Shown here: positions 44,517 through 56,051 of the stretch, in pieces | How the letters are laid out: every line of letters begins with the position of its first letter | Numbering within the stretch: position 1 is the first letter of the stretch | Assembly: GCA_019285755.1 (NCBI GenBank) | Contig: CP079103.1 | Coordinates: forward strand, 1,922,001-1,986,000 | Length of the DNA: 64,000 bases | Direction of reading: 5' to 3' | From: Chitinophaga sp. E66 | GTDB lineage: Bacteria > Bacteroidota > Bacteroidia > Chitinophagales > Chitinophagaceae | The notes under the pieces: model-generated | What the model saw: the letters and a program-made list of their open reading frames with translations, nothing else | Database searches by the model: none | Told to the model about the DNA's origin: nothing | Program-made: the position numbers and the translations under genes

Positions 44517-45148
44517 ATGCGTAATTTGGGAATAAACCAATACGTTCCAGTGCTTCGTTCAGCGGTATTATGCTTTGTGGTGTTCCTGTGCCTGACAGGC
44601 CGGTCTGTTGCCCAGCAACGGAGCGGGGAGACTCCATCGCCGTACGCGCCATTGTTGTTGGAACGGACACCATCCCCTCCATCACCCTTTCCATTTTCGA
44701 CGTGACCGACAGGCTGCCCAAACGCCTCCGCAAGGAGCGCGAGCGGTGGACGCGGCTGCGCAACGCCGTGTACGTGACGTATCCCTACGCCGTACGCGCC
44801 AGCCGGGTGCTCAAAGACGTGAGCCGCGACCTGGACCGCTGCACTTCCAAAAAGCAGCGCAAAGAATACCTGGCCAGCAAGGAAAAAGAGCTCAAAGACC
44901 AGTTCGGCGACAAGCTGGAGAACCTCTCGGTCTACCAGGGCAAGGTGCTCATGAAGCTCATCCACCGCGAAACAGGCGAAAACTGTTATGAGATCATCAA
45001 AGAACTGAAAGGCGGTTTCAACGCCCGGATGTACCAGACGGTGGCCTTCTTCTTCGGCGGCAACCTCAAAAGCGAGTTCAATACGCAGGACGACCGCGAC
45101 ATCGAGCTGATCGTGCAGGAGATCCAGCTCTATAACCGCTTCAACTGA
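44517..45148 (+). CDS. DUF4294-family exported protein
   Basis: About 211 aa. Signal peptide (AVLCFVVFLCLTGRSVAQ) at the N-terminus, then the DUF4294 region: YVTYPYAVRASRVLKDVSRD, KKQRKEYLASKEKELKDQFG, and LSVYQGKVLMKLIHRETGEN. The family is restricted to Bacteroidota and has no known function. One G missing at about 44630 changes the frame. The start at 44517 is preferred; an in-frame ATG at 44496 lies inside the hydrolase gene. Confidence 0.83.
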
Positions 45149-45165
45149 TCACTTCCTGCCCCGGA

Positions 45166-45196
45166 TTTGGCCGATCCTTCTTAAACCCGAACTTTG
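45166..45196 (+). promoter_or_regulatory. Bacteroidota-type promoter of bshB1
   Basis: TTTG at 45166-45169 and GAACTTTG at 45189-45196, separated by exactly 19 bases. This matches -33 TTTG / -7 TAnnTTTG with a single mismatch (T to G at the first -7 position). The gene starts 22 bases further on. Confidence 0.6.
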
Positions 45197-45217
45197 CGGG
45201 GCAAAAATCTGAGCATC

Positions 45218-45947
45218 ATGAAACTGGATATACTGGCAATCGCCGCGCACCCGGACGACGTTGAACTTTCCTGTGCAGGCACCCTCATGGTACATGCCCG
45301 CCAGGGCCTGAAGACCGGCATCGTAGACCTCACCCGCGGCGAGTTAGGCACCCGCGGAACCCCGAAGGCCGCATCATCGAAGCGCAGGACGCCTGCAAGG
45401 TAATGGGGCTCGACGTCCGCGAGAACCTTTCCTGGCCGACGGCTTCTTCCAGAACACGAAAGACGACCAGCTGGCCGTGATCCGCGCCATCCGTAAGTTT
45501 CGCCCCACCATCGTGCTGGCCAATGCCACGGAAGACCGTCACCCGGACCACGGCCGCGCCGCCCAGCTCATCCGCGACGCCGCCTGGATGTCTGGCCTCC
45601 GCAAAATCGAGACGTTCGGCGACGATGGCCAGCCGCAGGCCGCATGGCGCCCTGCGCAGGTGTATCACTTCATCCAAGACCGTTTCCTTCAGCCGGATTT
45701 CGTGGTAGACATCACCGATGTGATCGAGAAGAAGATCGCCGCCATCAAATGCTTCAAGACGCAGTTCCTGGCCGAAAAGGATAACGAGCCCCAGACTTAT
45801 ATTTCGTCCCCTGAGTTCTTCGACAGCGTAATGTACCGGGCTAAGATGCTCGGTAAGATGATCGGGGTGCCGTATGCGGAGGGGTATACGAGCGCGAAGA
45901 TGATCGGGGTGAAGAGTTTGATGGATTTGATTAATGTGCCGACGTGA
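45218..45947 (+). CDS. bshB1: Bacillithiol biosynthesis deacetylase BshB1
   Basis: About 243 aa PIG-L/LmbE-family zinc deacetylase that removes acetyl from GlcNAc-malate in bacillithiol synthesis. The zinc site [14 protein letters not shown] is at residues 8-21 and the second histidine pair is in [21 protein letters not shown] and the C-terminal region [14 protein letters not shown] are characteristic of the BshB1 subgroup. Two single C losses: at about 45363 and about 45431. Separate promoter upstream, terminator downstream. Confidence 0.88.
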
Positions 45948-45973
45948 TATTGTAGAATTAATATTTTTAAATG

Positions 45974-46005
45974 CCCGGGGTGATTTTCAAATCCCCGGGT
46001 TCTTT
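45974..46005 (+). terminator. Terminator after bshB1
   Basis: Stem CCCGGGG (45974-45980) / CCCCGGG (45993-45999), 12-base loop, then TTCTTT. Confidence 0.85.
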
Positions 46006-46317
46006 ATGAAATATTATTTTGTGCTACTTGCAGAATTCCGCTTAAAGGTTATTTTTGCGTCAACAAGGAGGAAGCGCTGTGAATATCTATGAAAGATGAA
46101 ATTTGTTTGCCTGGGAAATTAACCCGTTTTCCGAAACCATACCATGATCTCTTTCGCTATGTTCCAATTCCTGGGAATTTTCCGGTTATTTAACTGTCGA
46201 TTGATACATTAGTACATTACTATTTGCCATCCAACCGTTGAAGTTGTTTCCGGAATGCCCATAAACCTGTCGAACCATTTTCTAACATCGTTACTTAGGT
46301 AACCAGTTTAAGACCTT
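46006..46317. other. Intergenic region before the RHS locus
   Basis: About 310 AT-rich bases with no supported gene. It marks a visible fall in GC content at the entry to the accessory region and presumably holds the promoter for the next gene. I see no attachment site, tRNA remnant or terminal inverted repeat. Confidence 0.5.
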
Positions 46318-49300
46318 ATGCCTATCCTTCAAAGATTGACTTTGCTGGCATTATTTTTGCAGTGCGGACAGCCAGCGCACAGACCATTAAACCCGGTATG
46401 ATTGCGGAAGCACAAATGACGGCTTCCGGAAATGCTTCGGTGAATCATACCACGGGCGTGATGAGTTACTCCATTCCTCTTTTGGAACTTCCCAGGACGG
46501 TTATGAAGTGCCTGTTGTTTTGTCGTACAATGCTACCGGAATAAAGGTGAAGCAAACACCTGGACTGGCAGGAATGGGATGGGGATTGAATTATGGCGGC
46601 GGCATCATCAGCCGGACGATGCGTGGTTCGGAACCGGACGAGTACCCCAATGGCATCGCCAATAATGCGATACCTACAGACCCAACCGCATTGTTGGCTT
46701 ACCGGAGAAAAGTCAATACCAGTAAGATTGATGGAGAAACAGATATATTTTCACTAAACGTCAACGGATTGTCAGCGCAGTTTGTCATTAAGAAAAGTGG
46801 AAGTACTTACATCGCTGTGCCGCTTGATAAAACACCGCTTAATATTAACTGTCAGTTTTTGAACGGAAGGATAAATGGCTGGATCGTCATTGATCAGGCA
46901 GGGAACAAATATGTTTTTGAAGCATCCAATCCCAGCAATGCGTTCCTCACAGCAGAAGTACCTACCACTTCCTTTTCAAGGAATGTTATTACAACCTGGT
47001 ATCTGCGAAGCGCAGAGCTAATGAATAACGGAACGGTGCAAATGGAGTATCATGATGGTGAAAGCGCGGAATATTACAACCAATTCTCGGAGAGCTTTAT
47101 TAAGTATGGTACGCCGCTCCAGCTGCCTACAATGGAATCTGATCCGCAGTTGAACGATCAGCTGCGGGCGCTGCAGTCTAACCTGGAAATCAACAAGCCT
47201 CGTTTTGAGCGACTATTGGAAGAATTGAATTCCCTTCATCATTTGAGGGATCAGTCATTGCAGGCATTGAATGAAGAAGCCAGGGATACGGTTTCAATTC
47301 GCCAGTCATTTAATGCAATGTCATTTGAGAACTATAACAACATGATCAAGTTGAAATCTGGCGATGTTCCTCCGATCGCGTGGGAAATTGAGTCTTCCAC
47401 CAGTATGATTGGAAATATTCTCACACAGAAATTTTATGGGAACACCCCAAGATATAAAGATTTCAGGTCAAACGGTCAAAGAAATGTAATGCTTAATAAA
47501 TTAGTTAAGCGAATTGTGCTGAGGAGTAATGTATTTGAGTTTAATTATAGGGTTTTACCAGGGTTTTCGGGCTATGGTGTGACTGTTTTCGATAATATTA
47601 AATTTCGGACCATAGCGGGTGATTTATTAAAAACAGCCTATTTCACCTACGATGGGTTAGGTTTCCTGAAGAGAGTATTGATAGTTTCGGGAGATCAGTC
47701 AGTGGAAGCAGATTACAGTTGCGAGTATTTTAACGAAGGGCAGGATCTGAATTTTTTCTCAAAGGACTATTGGGGTTTTTTCAATGGGCGGGAGAATACT
47801 TGCCTTTTCCCGGCAGATCCATATTATATAATTCCCAAACCGGGTGGCGGTAATAATTGGATTACTGTTTTTAGTGAATTGTCTGGTAATGTTCTTGATG
47901 CCGGTTACCTGCTGGATATGGATACCTCATTCGGTGGCGCAGCCAATCGTAAGCCCGATGGAACGAAGTCCAAGGCGCATAGCCTTAAATCAGTTCAAAA
48001 CCATTGGGGAGAGAAGATCACTTTCGATTACGAAGGCAACACCATGTATGCCGCCGAGGCAGATGCTAATGTCAGCATGGGCGGGATAAGGATTAAAAGC
48101 ATCATTCGAGATCCTGGTGTAGGGCTACCGGTTACTGTCAATTACAAGTATGAATTTCCGCTGTCATCCAATAATGCGATAATCCGGAGTACCGGCAGGT
48201 TAACGGAATGGCATAATAAATCCTTCGCCTGGAAATATAGCTACGGAGTGGGGCTGCGAACACGGATGTACATGTGTTTACCGATCCTGTAGAAGTCACG
48301 CAGATAGATGATCTGCATTCTAATAATGGCATTTTGTACCATTATACGGAAGAAGTATTCAGTGACAATTCAGCTATTGGATATAAATATCCGGCCATAC
48401 AATCCTCTGCTAATTACAATGTCATACATGCACATTCCGGTAATATGGATAATGCAATGTTAGCGATGATTTCCTATGACGCTAACGGTAAAATTGTACG
48501 TGTATCCCGTAATGGCTATATTTCAAACGAAGGCGTCACGGCTAACCGCAATCAGGAATATTCACTTTTGAAATCGAAATATGATTATTTCGCTACAGAG
48601 GCACAGGAACTGCCGGTTGCCATTTCACAAATTAAGAAGGAGCCAGTTTTCTATGCAAAGGAAGATATGCTGGCGGCCTTTCCCAATATGAATACAATTA
48701 GCCTGACGTTTGCCGGAATTACCTATACCGTTAATCCATATTACCGCATATTCCTGCCTAATTACGATATGCGATGCAAGGATGTATTTGAGACATTTGA
48801 TTACTCGCTGTACACTGGGCGCAAAATCAGGGTTCGCGAAACGCAGGAGTATCAATTTGGAGACTATGATATCGCTACTGGTCATGCCGCTGCGAATTTT
48901 CCGGGGCTTCCGGACGAGAAGGCATATGTATATGAAAGATTGCTTGCCGCTACTGGCATACCGTTCACGCGTACAACCACCCAATATACTTATAACAGTA
49001 ATGCTCATTTGCAGCCCTCTGTCATTAAAACGACGGACAGTAGGGGAATATCCTGTTATCCAGAACAAAGTATACCGGAGATTACCAATTGGCTGCCACT
49101 ACTCCCATTGCAAAAATGGTACAGGCTAATATTAAAGATGCAGTAGTGGAAAAGCAATTCTGGATCTCCGTAATCAGGAAGTTCCTATGAAATGCTGCAA
49201 TCAGACCTCTTGGAATTTGGAGAAAAGATATCGGCTGGCAAAACTTACCTTCTGCCTTCCGGATCCTATCGTTTAAGCAAAGGTCTTTCATTCCTGCCCT

Positions 49301-50840
49301 CTTCACTCAGCCTCAGCGAATCACCGAATTTGCTCCCGCCGTTTACAACTGTTTTCTGGGATAATCAGGTGCATTTTAAAAAGGAAGCAGGGAACAGCTG
49401 GGAAATATACAACGGATTTAGCCGGACTACCGGCACTTTGGACAGGTCGGGTTCCTATGCCGCCGTGCAACTTTACGATCCGTTTAAGGGCTATGTATTG
49501 TTGGAAGGAACACGGTTCAAGCCGGAAAATGCGGTTGCCGTTGATTTCTCGGCTTACCAAATGCATCCATATTATCGTGATTATCGGCTATTTAACACTC
49601 CAAACCCGGGTCTGTTATCATACAACGTGAAGTTTTCAGACCGTCCTTACAGCACTGGTACCGCCAATCCTTTTTCTCTCGATCACGTTCAGTACGCTAA
49701 AGATGTGCAGGCAGTTCTGGACAATTTTGAAGAAAATTATCCGGGCTCTGAACAGGTTTGGGTCGTGCCTTACTACCAGGCCATACGCGCACTGCTTGAT
49801 GTGATCGTTAACCGTCAGCCGACCAATGATTTTATCACCAAATTGGAGCTGGCCAGGCATGAATATGAGACCATAAGTAATGACGATCAATGGACATTGT
49901 TAACGTTGCTGGATGCGGGTGTCGATTATCAGGAGATAGGCGGGTATTTGATCGACTTATATTATGGTCAGCTTTTCGTAGATGCAGGTTATACAAAGAG
50001 TTTTCAAAATTATGATCGTATCATCAGGATGGATAAGCCTGTCTTGTTACCGGTTACAAGCAGCGGAGAAGTAGTCGTAAAAACGAACGTGGAAGATCTG
50101 GTGGCAAACAGCAGAAACCTTGATATATACCATGTTAATAACCCCGCGGTGTTTGCTATCAAGGCTACCTATAAGAATGGGGCCTCGCCTGTAAATGTTA
50201 CGGCGCCAACATTAACCACGCTCAGCACAAAAGTGAAAAAGGGAAGATCACATTGTCCTCCATACCAAATGCTGCTCAATTGAAGGAGATCGAATTTTCA
50301 TTTAAGCAATTACAGGGGGCGCTGATCGCTTTGCCGGAAAATCAAATGTTCAAGGGCTATGCATACCTTCCCGATGGCAAGCCATATCTGACTTACGATC
50401 ACAATGGGCTGTTCCAGGAGCATTTTTATAACCAAATGGGAACACACAGTTTTGTAAAAGACCATAACGGCTCTATTATTAAAATGGATTCTGTTGGTAT
50501 GGCGAAGCCCAGTTTGAAGCTGAACGCGTTTGCCTGGGTAGAAGTCTGGAATAACATGCAGGATCCAACCATCCAATCGCCAAGAATTGTAAAGGTAGTC
50601 TTCAAAAACCTTAGTAATAGCAATGAAATCGTCAACGATCTGATCGTAATTCCGCAACAGAAAAACCTGTTCGAAATCCCTGTCGGAACTTACAGGGTCG
50701 ATATTGTGACGGATAAAGCCTTTCCTGTGGCTAAAGTGGGCAGTACGACACAGGCAGGTGGAGCAAGTGGCGCCATATTTAATAACGTGGTGATAACGGC
50801 AGGAGCCACTCCACTGAGCATTTTTATTGGGAATCAATAA
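46318..50840 (+). CDS. Giant exported RHS-like protein preceding the RHS genes
   Basis: About 1,510 aa after correction. Signal peptide LLALFLAVRTASAQ (residues 8-22). The first 150 residues resemble the N-terminal region of RHS/SpvB-type proteins: NASVNHTTGVMSYSIPLLEL, VVLSYNATGIKVKQTPGLAG, MGWGLNYGGGIISRTM. The middle has many short beta-strand repeats of the FDYEGNTMY or YKYEFPL kind; a coiled-coil-like stretch lies near 47150-47290 (LEINKPRFERLLEELNSLHH). No catalytic motif recognised. Seven single-base losses (near 46358, 46498, 48256, 49045, 49160, 49190, 50240). More AT-rich than the core genes. It ends 41 bases before the first RHS gene and is likely its functional partner. Confidence 0.7.
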
Positions 50841-50881
50841 GAATTGACACTGCATTTTACAATTCATTCAGTCGATTACCT

Positions 50882-53800
50882 ATGCATCATTTCATGTTTG
50901 ATATACAGGCCGTAATTACCCGGATATTCGTCTTATTATCAGCTTGCCTATTGGCCAGTTTGCCCGCAAGTTCCCAAACGCCTAACGGTAGCGTACCGGC
51001 GACCAAGACGGCGAGAACGCTGCCGACTTCCTATACTGCAGGTGCAGGCGTTAACTCCGTTCGCACCTGGAAACCCAATCAGCCGCTTACTACGCCTTCC
51101 TCTGTTGTATCCGCGACCGACGTGAAGGCCGTACCGCAATCGACCATCTATTTAGACGGTTTGGGCCGGACATTACAGACCGTTTCGAAAGGAGGGTCTG
51201 CCAGCGCCACCCGTGATCTCGTTGCTCCCAGCCTGTACGATAATCTGGGAAGGGAACCGTTTAAGTACCTGCCTTATTCGGGTACGACAGGGGACGGTGC
51301 TTTTAAGCTGAGCCCTTTTGCGGATCAGAAGACGTTTTATGATGGGATCCTGACGACAGCCAACAATAACAAAGAAGAGATTTATTATGGAGAGACGCAA
51401 TTTGAGGCGTCGCCTGTAGGCAGGGTAACCAAATCCATGGCGCCAGGCAATAACTGGCAGGGATCACAACGGGGCATTTCACAACAGTATCTGATGAACG
51501 CGGCTGCGGATGAAGTACGGATCTGGAACGTTACTGTTACGATGTCAGGGAATATTCCCACCGCTGCGTTGGCGAGCCCGGGCGTATATGCAGCAGGGGA
51601 GCTGACCAAAGAGGTGACCACCAACGAGAACGGTAAACAGGTCATTGTCTATAAAGACCGGGAAGGGAAAATGATCCTGAAAAAGGTACAGATCGCCGCA
51701 TCGCCGGGAGTCAATCATACCGGATGGCTTTGCACCTATTATGCCTATGACGACTTAGGAAACCTTCGCTTCGTTATGCCCCCCAGGGCAGTGGAACGGC
51801 TTTCCGCCGCCAGCTGGGTATTGAGTGCGGAGGTCAGGAGCAATCTGTGTTTCGTATATGAGTATGATGCTCGTAAACGAATGGTCGTTAAGAAAGTACC
51901 GGGCGCAGATCCCGTTGAAATGGTGTATGACCTGCGCGATCGCCTGGTACTCTCCCGCGACGGCAATCTCAAAGCTGTAGGTGGGAAGTGGATGGCCACC
52001 ATCTATGATGATCAGGACCGCCCGTCCATTAATGGTATTTATTCCAGCAGCCTTTCGCACGACGCACTGATCACAGCCATGGAAAGTGCGACGGGAAGCG
52101 TGCAGGTCAGTACATCTATTCAGGCACTGGATCATTTGAGCGTAGCCCGATACGAGACTGGTACCAATATCTATAAAGCGCGTGTATCAGTTGAGCTGCA
52201 GCCTGGCTTTGAAACCCCGTCGGGCGGCACCACGGAAATGATGACAGATCCGGCAATGGCAGCAGCTACTGAATCACTCACGGCCTCCTAGCATTACCCA
52301 ATCTGTCCGGTAACCTCTATGCGCTTACCTACACATACTATGACGACTACACTTACGCAGGCGCAAAAGCGGCGCAGTCGGCTTTTTTTCTCCAAGCCAC
52401 AGGCTGGCGCCAATTTATATTCAGAACCGGTTGCCCCGGGCACACAGTTCCGTGGGCTGGTGACAGGTGCAAAAGTCCGTGTCCTCGACTCCGAGCAGTT
52501 TCTGGTGACGACGACTCACTATGATGGAAAAGCACGCCCGATTCAAGTAATTAGTGATAATCTAAATAACGGATACGACGTTGTAACGAGTCTGTTTGAC
52601 TTTTCAGGTAAAACGTTGAGCACTTATTTGTATCAGTATAACCCGAAAGCTGGGGCTGCGCCCGAGATAAAGCTGCTTACGAATCTGGCATATGATCACG
52701 CCGGCCGGATCGTAAAGATCACAAAGCAGTTGAATGATAACGTTGCATATACCAGGGATGTTGCGACCATGACATATGATCAATTGGGCCGCTTGCAACG
52801 GAAGGAATTTAAAAATGGTGCGGGCGCCGTGCTCGAAAGCATGGACTATACCTATAATGTCAGAGGCTGGTTCAAGAGCATGAATCGTAAGCATGTGCTG
52901 GGTACAGAAACACATTACTTCGGTCAGGAGTTACATTATGACGAAGGCTTCACCAATAAAGACTATGCCGGTAATATTGCCGGGGTAACCTGGAAAGGCA
53001 CGAAAGTGACCACCGGTACAGCGCCCACCGCCAATGCGCTGGGGTATACCTATGATGCGGCCAATCGATTCTTAAAGGGATATTTCACCCAGTCGACTAC
53101 CGGCTCCACCGCCTACGCACGTACTACGGTTAATTACGACGCTTATATGGGAGACGGTGCCGACCCCGCCACCGCTTACGACGCCAATGGCAATATCAAA
53201 CGGATGCGCCAATGGGGTAAAAAAGGTACCGCTGAAGGCACCCTCATCGACGATCTGGCCTATGTTTATGACACCACCGGCGTAACTGGCGGTAATAAAC
53301 TTTATAAGGTAACCGACGCCGCCAACGACCCCGCCACCACACTGGGCGACTTTGCGGACCAAAACACCGCAGCTACGTTTGATTACGCGTATGATAAGAA
53401 CGGCAACCTCACTAAAGACGAGAACAAGAAAATCTCCGCCATTCACTATAATCTGCTGAACCTGCCGAAGAACATAGCCATTACTGGCAAGGGCACCATC
53501 AGCTACATCTACGATGCCACAGGCCGCAAACTGGCTAAAACGGTAGTAGACCAGACGGTATCTCCCAATAAGACCACCCGGACCGACTACATGGGCCCGG
53601 TGATCTACGACAACGATGCCCTGCAGCTGATCAGCCATGAAGAGGGGCGTATCCGTCCGCTGGCCGGAGGTGGCTTTACCTACGATTACTTCATGAAAGA
53701 CCACCTGGGCAACGTGCGCATCGTGCTGGCGGAAACCAATCCTCCCCAGCAGCTGTACCTGGCCAGCATGGAGACGGAAAAGGCGGCTGTAGAAACGGCT

Positions 53801-55379
53801 ACCTTCAGCAATATCGACGAGTCCCGGACGGATAAGCCCGTGGGGTATCCGGAAGACACGCAGACGGATAAGAACGAATTTGTAGCCAAGCTCAATGGCA
53901 AAGATGCCGATCGAAGGATAGGGCCGAGCATCGTCTTAAAGGTGAAGTCAGGAGATACTATACGCCTGGGTGCCAGGGCATTCTATAAGTCGCAAGGACC
54001 AGACAAAGCGCAGAAGACCACCGCCCCAGCAGCAGATATGGCCGCGGCGCTGGTGAGAGCATTCGGTAACCCTGGCGTGGCAGCGGCCGCAGGGCACGGC
54101 GGTGCTGAAGGATCGAACGGCACACCATTTAACAATAACTTCGTAGGCGACAGCTGGAACCGGATGAAGGAGCGGGACCCCAAATCCCCAACAACCCGGA
54201 CCGCCCGCGCGCCTACCTGAATTTTGTGCTGTTCGATGAAGACTTTAACTTAGTGGAAGGCTCCAGTGGTGTGAAGCAGGTTGCTGCCCAACCCGATGAA
54301 CTGCAAACGCTGGCTACCGGGGATGTGATCATGGAGAAATCCGGCTTCCTGTATGTCTACACCAGCAACGAGACCCAGCAGGATGTGTTCTTTGATAACG
54401 TGGCTTTAACCCTTAGCGGGACACCTGTGCTGGAGGAGACGCATTACTATCCTTTTGGGTTGGCGATGAATGGGCTGAGCGAAAAGCAGTTGAATTTACC
54501 TGAAAACCGTTTTCGCTATAATGGTATAGAAAAAATAGGTGATTTCGGCCTAGAGGACTATGATGCCATGTTCAGACAGCTGGACCCACAGATCGGGAAA
54601 TGGTGGCAAATTGATCCGAAGATAGAAAGTATGGAAATATGGAGCCCATACTCTTCAAACTATAACAATCCTATTAGATTTTCTGATTTGTTGGGCGATG
54701 AACCTTCGGATGCTGATGACCCAGTTGTAAGAATTGGAATGTTCTCCGGTCGTACGTATAATTTAACACCGCCGACGACAAGTTGGAATAAGATAAAGTT
54801 TGCAGGAGAATATGCATGGGGCTGTTAACTGAAGGTATGGAAGCTGCCAATCAGTACGTAAATCCACTGGTGCCTGCAGCAGAATTGACAGTAGGAAAAA
54901 GTTACGAAAGTGGATTCAGTGCGGATAAATCAAGATGGATTTCTGGGGCTGAGACCGCTTTAGCGTTTAACCCATTTGGGAAAACGGCAAGTAAGGCTCA
55001 TAGGGCAATGGTTAGCTTGGACAATAATGCGTTGATACATGCGATTGAAAATGGAGGTAAAGACGCAATTAAAAAAGCTATCGGCGACGATAAACCAATA
55101 GTTTCGATTACCGCAATCAAGGAATTTTTGGTTAAAGGAGATATTAATGCGTTACGGAAATTTATGACTGAAGTGGGGGCTACAGTTCAGAAAAATGGCG
55201 CTTCAATTTTGCAAATAAAAAGCCTACAGGAGGAAGCGAAAATATTGGGACGGAATATTAAACCAAAAGACGCGTCTGTGGTCGCTGGTGCTGTAAATAA
55301 TAACGCAACTGTAGTAACCCGGGACAATAAAATGATAAGATTGTTGCAAGCGATGGGATTACCAGTGAAAACATTTTGA
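50882..55379 (+). CDS. RHS repeat protein with C-terminal PIN-like nuclease tip
   Basis: About 1,500 aa. Signal peptide (VLLSACLLASLPASSQ), DUF6443 domain (TIYLDGLGRTLQTVSKGG), a long YD-repeat shell (YDNLGREPFKYLPY, YDDLGNLRFVMPP, YDATGRKLAKT), the core segment FMKDHLGNVRIVLAE and THYYPFGLAM. After that it differs from the second copy: a degenerate hyper-conserved region (DPQIGKWWQIDPKIE) leads into a tip of about 130 aa. The tip has four acidic residues in PIN order: VSLDNNALIHAI, TAIKEFL, KPKDASVVAGA and VVTRDNKMI. I infer an RNase toxin. Indels: about 52280 (C), 52385 (T run), 54190 (C5 to C4), 54817 (G). Stop at 55377, two bases before a probable immunity gene. Confidence 0.82.
52911..54468 (+). 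repeat. RHS core repeat, copy 1
   Basis: Segment of the first RHS gene that is almost identical at base level to 58078-59635. The offset is 5,167 at both ends, so no net length difference exists across about 1.56 kb. Sequence similarity drops to protein level only before it and disappears after it, at the codon for GLAM. Confidence 0.92.
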
Positions 55380-55380
55380 T

Positions 55381-55722
55381 ATGGGAACTTTTAATGTTTT
55401 GAAGATTCAGAATATTTGCTCCATATGTAGCATTCGTTCTGAAATTAGAATCCAGTTCAGCTTTGGCGACACCTGGCAATTCGAATATGAAATCGGCGAT
55501 ACAATTCGCTGGGGAGGATATGATATCGGTAAGCCCAACCTACCGAAAGTAAAGGTCTATGGTATACTGGAAACTGAAAAATGCTTTAATTGTAACTCCC
55601 CATATATTATTGATGAATTCGATATTTTGGTTCAATTTGATGTCATTATGGAAGTGCAGAAGATGGCAAATTTTTCAGATTATCTTGTGAATGATGGTGA
55701 CTATGTGGAATTAAGTCCGTAA
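55381..55722 (+). CDS. Small four-cysteine protein, candidate immunity to the PIN tip
   Basis: 113 aa, uninterrupted, starting two bases after the toxin stop. No signal peptide, so cytosolic. Two Cys-x2-Cys pairs, CSIC near residue 14 and CFNC near residue 71, look like the ligands of a zinc ribbon. Between them is FSFGDTWQFEYEIGDTIRWG, a beta-rich and acidic stretch suited to blocking a nucleic-acid-binding site. Low GC like the toxin tip. I do not recognise a named family. Position, size and lack of export signal are the basis for the immunity call. Confidence 0.65.
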   Translation: MGTFNVLKIQNICSICSIRSEIRIQFSFGDTWQFEYEIGDTIRWGGYDIGKPNLPKVKVYGILETEKCFNCNSPYIIDEFDILVQFDVIMEVQKMANFSDYLVNDGDYVELSP

Positions 55723-55812
55723 AGGGAGTAGTGATGTCCGGATTGTTCACCTCGGTATTCTCGTTATCTAAAGTAGCTCCGATTTAATTTGACAGTGGGG
55801 TTCAAAAGTTCC

Positions 55813-55880
55813 GATTTGGGCACTTTGGGGTCGATTTGGGTCATTTAGGTCTTTTGGGTCATTTTTGGTCTTTGGGGAAT
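55813..55880 (+). repeat. T/G-rich tract with 9-10 bp periodicity
   Basis: Seven imperfect units of the type GATTTGGGTC, starting at 55813, 55823, 55833, 55843, 55852, 55861 and 55871. Most contain TTTGGG and end in GGTC. Non-coding; no matching inverted arm is seen. Confidence 0.75.
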
Positions 55881-55929
55881 CGGTTTACCTCCCGTCTTTA
55901 CGCCGGGAATTAAGTAAGTTAACGGCGGC

Positions 55930-55948
55930 TCATCTGCCCTTCGTCTGC
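55930..55948 (-). repeat. Two-unit copy of the 11-bp motif
   Basis: Reverse complement of GCAGACGA followed by AGGGCAGATGA. It matches two consecutive units of the array at 26936-27012 except for one base (C to T in the second unit). A shared 16-base word occurs at both places. Confidence 0.75.
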
Positions 55949-56051
55949 ATAATACTCCTGCATATTCCTATTAAAATCCCGGGTTATCTTCTTTGAATTT
56001 CCTTGATATATTTAATATTATGCTTATCTTAATGCTGTCCCAATATTGCCT

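Larger units (their letters stand above)
55723..56051. other. Intergenic region between the two RHS cassettes
   Basis: About 330 bases without a supported gene. It contains a T/G-rich periodic tract (55813-55880) and an inverted two-unit copy of the 11-bp motif (55930-55948). The stretch just before the next gene is AT-rich and probably holds its promoter. Confidence 0.6.

Noticed and set aside
45948..46317. Genomic-island attachment site before the RHS locus
   Set aside because: No tRNA, integrase or flanking direct repeat could be found; only a change in base composition is visible.
53072..53704. Minus-strand open frames inside the RHS cores (also at 58239-59030)
   Set aside because: They are present in both copies because the cores are nearly identical, have no independent start context, and lie opposite clear YD-repeat coding sequence.
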